Assembly (NCBI RefSeq): GCF_036324365.1
Contig: NZ_CP137080.1
Location: 806,001-870,000, forward strand
DNA from: Microbacterium limosum
Lineage (GTDB): Bacteria > Actinomycetota > Actinomycetes > Actinomycetales > Microbacteriaceae
Reading direction: 5' to 3'
Length of the DNA stretch: 64,000 bases
The translations under genes were made by a program, and so were the position numbers. Below are positions 62,049 through 64,000 of this stretch, piece by piece; the first letter of the stretch is position 1, and each line of letters opens with the position of its first letter. The notes beneath the pieces were generated by a model. That model worked only from the letters and a program-made list of their open reading frames with translations. It ran no database searches and had not been told where the DNA came from.

Positions 62049-62966
62049 TCAGCGCGGGGGCGTCACGCCGAGGTGCTGCACCCACGAGCGGAGGAACGCG
62101 GCGCCCGCCTCGTCGTGGATGAGGTCGCCCTGCGTGAGCACGTCGTACGGACGCTCGAGCATGCCGTCGGAGGGGCGCACGTCCACGTGCGCGACGTCGA
62201 AGCCGGAGGCGTGCAGCTCGTCGGCCATCTTGTAGTCGCTGCGGGAGTCACCGATCGTTCGCCACGTGCGGGGCAGCTCGCCGTGCTCGGAGAAATGGGC
62301 GAGCGCGCGGCGGGCTCCCCGGTCCTTGTCGAGCAGCACCGACTCGATGTCGGTCGAGATGATCGTGGGGTCGAGCCGGAAGGGTACCTGGCCTGCGGCA
62401 TCCGGAGCCGTGCGGTCGCCGTAGCGCACCCCGACGCCGTGCCGCACCGCGGCGTCGAAGGCCGCCTCGTCGAACCCGTCGCGGTGGGCGTGGAACGTGT
62501 CGTTGTCGACGTCGACGCGCTGCTCCACCGAGATCATCGCGCGCTTGGTGTCGTCGAAGAAGACCAGCTCGTCGTAGTCGGTTTCGACGATCATGCGGAT
62601 GTCGTCGACGAGGGCCTGCGGCGGGGCGACCTCGTGGTCGACCTCGACGTCGCCGAGGCCGTCTGGCGTGATCGTCGACCACGCCGCCCCCTTCTCGTAC
62701 ACGCCGAACATGCGGGCGCCGGGCGTGCGGAGCACGTCGCCGAGGCCCCGCGCGAGCAGCGGCGCGACCACCTGATCGCGGATGAAGGCGTCGGAGCGAC
62801 CCGTGATGAAGGCGACGGGCACCCCCGCGCGGGTGAGCGCGAGCAGGTCGTCCAGGATGCTGTCGATGGCGATCGTGCGGGAGACGGGACTTGCCAGGGG
62901 GCCGTCGACGTCGAAGAGCAGGCCGAGGTCGGGAGTGGGGGATGTCACCCCTCTATGCTCTCGCAC
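62049..62966 (-). CDS. HAD-superfamily hydrolase
   Basis: The protein (305 aa from GTG 62966, or 299 aa from GTG 62948) has the HAD motif I LLFDVDGPLASP, motif II AFITGRSD, and late TIGDSRSDYKMADEL with the metal-binding aspartates. The large cap between 80 and 220 is that of type IIB phosphatases acting on sugar phosphates. The substrate is unknown. The start is uncertain because neither GTG has a good ribosome site. Confidence 0.8.
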   Translation of the reverse strand: MREHRGVTSPTPDLGLLFDVDGPLASPVSRTIAIDSILDDLLALTRAGVPVAFITGRSDAFIRDQVVAPLLARGLGDVLRTPGARMFGVYEKGAAWSTITPDGLGDVEVDHEVAPPQALVDDIRMIVETDYDELVFFDDTKRAMISVEQRVDVDNDTFHAHRDGFDEAAFDAAVRHGVGVRYGDRTAPDAAGQVPFRLDPTIISTDIESVLLDKDRGARRALAHFSEHGELPRTWRTIGDSRSDYKMADELHASGFDVAHVDVRPSDGMLERPYDVLTQGDLIHDEAGAAFLRSWVQHLGVTPPR

Positions 62967-63053
62967 CTTCGCGCCGGGGAGTTCGTTCGGGATCCTCGGG
63001 TGCGACCGCGTGGGCGCCGGAGGCGACGGGCGCGAGCCGGCGGGGGCCGAGTC

Positions 63054-64000
63054 TCAGCGGAAGTCGCGGGAGGCGTGCCGCATGCCCACGCGCAGGTCTT
63101 CGAAGCCGTCGGCGACGAGGTTCGTGACGCCCTCCTGCGAGCGCTCCAGCATCCCCCGCGCGATGAGGGCGGGGGAGTCGCGCACGATGCGCCGGTACCG
63201 GGTCCACACCCCGACCGAGCAGATGACGTTGACCAGCCCGTGCTCGTCTTCGAGGTTGAGGAAGGTGATGCCGGATGCCGTGGCCGGACGCTGCCGGTGC
63301 GTCACGAGGCCGGCGACCTCGACCCGCCGCCCCGTCTCGTGGGTGCGCAGCGCGGCAGAGGGCAGCACGCCGCGGGCGGCGAGATGCTCGCGGTAGTGCG
63401 TCATCGGATGGTCGTCGGGCGAGACCCCCGTCGCCCATAGGTCGGCGGCGAGGCGATCGTGGTTCGAGAGGTCGGGGAACAGCGGCGGCTGCACGGCGAA
63501 GACGGTGCCGGGCAAAAACTGCGCCCGGTCCTGTGCGGCGGAGCCCGCCTGCCAGATGGCCTCGCGCCGGGTCAGCCCCAGGCATTCGAAGGCCCCCGCC
63601 GTCGCGAGCGACTCCAGCTGCGCGGCGGTGAGGTCGGTGCGGCGCACGAGCTCGTGCATGTCGCGGAAGGGCCCCGCGGCATCCCGCTCGGCCACGATGC
63701 GCTCGGCGACCTTCGCGCCGATGCCGGTGACGCCCGCGAGCCCGAGCCGCACGGCGAACCCCCCGTCGCGGCGGTGGGATGCCGAGGCGTCGGGCGCCGC
63801 CCGGTCGAACTCTCCCCCGGGGGGTTGCGGGGTGTGCAGGCACTCGTCCGTGCCCGTGGGGGTCGCGGTCCGCTCCGCGCGCGGGACGAGCGGCTCGAGG
63901 GTCTCCGTCGCGGCCGAGAGGTGCAGGTCGGGGCGGCGCACCTCGACCCCGTGCCGCCGCGCATCGGCGGCGAGCGTGGCGGCCGAGTAGAACCCCATCG
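63054..64000 (-). CDS. dnaE2: Error-prone DNA polymerase III alpha, DnaE2 type, C-terminal part
   Basis: The last about 315 residues of a DnaE-family polymerase are visible; the gene runs out of the window at the minus-strand 5' side. A helix-hairpin-helix region (VRLGLAGVTGIGAKVAERIV) is followed by the OB-fold (EVAGLVTHRQRPATASGITF, then LNLEDEHGLVNVIC), and the end is HASRDFR, typical of DnaE2. DnaE2 works with ImuA/ImuB in SOS mutagenesis of Actinobacteria; those genes probably lie beyond the window. Confidence 0.92.
   Translation of the reverse strand, partial: MGFYSAATLAADARRHGVEVRRPDLHLSAATETLEPLVPRAERTATPTGTDECLHTPQPPGGEFDRAAPDASASHRRDGGFAVRLGLAGVTGIGAKVAERIVAERDAAGPFRDMHELVRRTDLTAAQLESLATAGAFECLGLTRREAIWQAGSAAQDRAQFLPGTVFAVQPPLFPDLSNHDRLAADLWATGVSPDDHPMTHYREHLAARGVLPSAALRTHETGRRVEVAGLVTHRQRPATASGITFLNLEDEHGLVNVICSVGVWTRYRRIVRDSPALIARGMLERSQEGVTNLVADGFEDLRVGMRHASRDFR

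Overview
The window is chromosomal DNA of a high-G+C actinobacterium of the family Microbacteriaceae, most probably Microbacterium. The 16S rRNA gene reads as Microbacterium. The order tlyA-nadK-recN-pyrG-nudix-xerD-parA-scpA-scpB-rluB-tyrA-cmk-der is the usual one for that group. Codons are strongly G/C-ending, and several genes have a TANNNT-type -10 box 6-9 nt before the start codon, so their mRNAs are probably leaderless.

Region 1 (1-30.7 kb) is core genome: a truncated acyltransferase-like membrane protein, argH, a satD/membrane-protein pair, tyrS, a DUF4184 protein, a class III CoA transferase, a complete rrn operon (16S-23S-5S, no spacer tRNA), a protein with an 11-residue basic repeat, a HAD phosphatase, a 54-aa protein, and the long tlyA-to-der run of overlapping genes. 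The run ends with a Nudix-NYN fusion and an S4 protein on the other strand.

Region 2 (30.8-54.1 kb) is accessory DNA downstream of tRNA-Pro(GGG). It is visibly less G+C rich and contains broken genes. It starts with a decayed ORF and a 1796-aa DUF4011-helicase-nuclease-DUF3320 protein, a defence-type architecture. Next are an SbtA-like permease divergent from a winged-helix regulator, with a long palindrome between them, and an IS110-family transposase remnant. A TerC gene follows, behind what reads as a yybP-ykoY manganese riboswitch. The core of the region is a proteostasis/redox cluster: frameshifted hsp20, dnaK, grpE, a zinc-finger-less dnaJ (cbpA type), a cbpM/MerR-like gene, clpB, a thioredoxin with zinc ribbon, a small UBP-type zinc-finger protein, a cNMP-binding/thioredoxin-reductase-like fusion, an alpha/beta hydrolase and an intact hsp20. 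From the cbpA-like gene to the hydrolase, every gene overlaps the next. A stress protein, a decayed TetR gene and an FMN reductase follow.

The cluster packs a whole disaggregation machine (Hsp20 holdases, DnaK/GrpE/J-protein, ClpB) with redox proteins into one compact unit. In concept it is like the transmissible stress-tolerance loci of Proteobacteria but with different components, and it is the best candidate here for an under-described system.

Region 3 (54.3-64 kb) returns to core-like DNA: a small cysteine-rich protein behind two CsoR-like operators, a BCCT transporter, a GNAT enzyme, a GAP/LysE-like exporter, a cold-shock protein, two CNNM/CBS proteins, a ruined hydrolase gene, a HAD protein and the C-terminal part of DnaE2, cut by the window edge.
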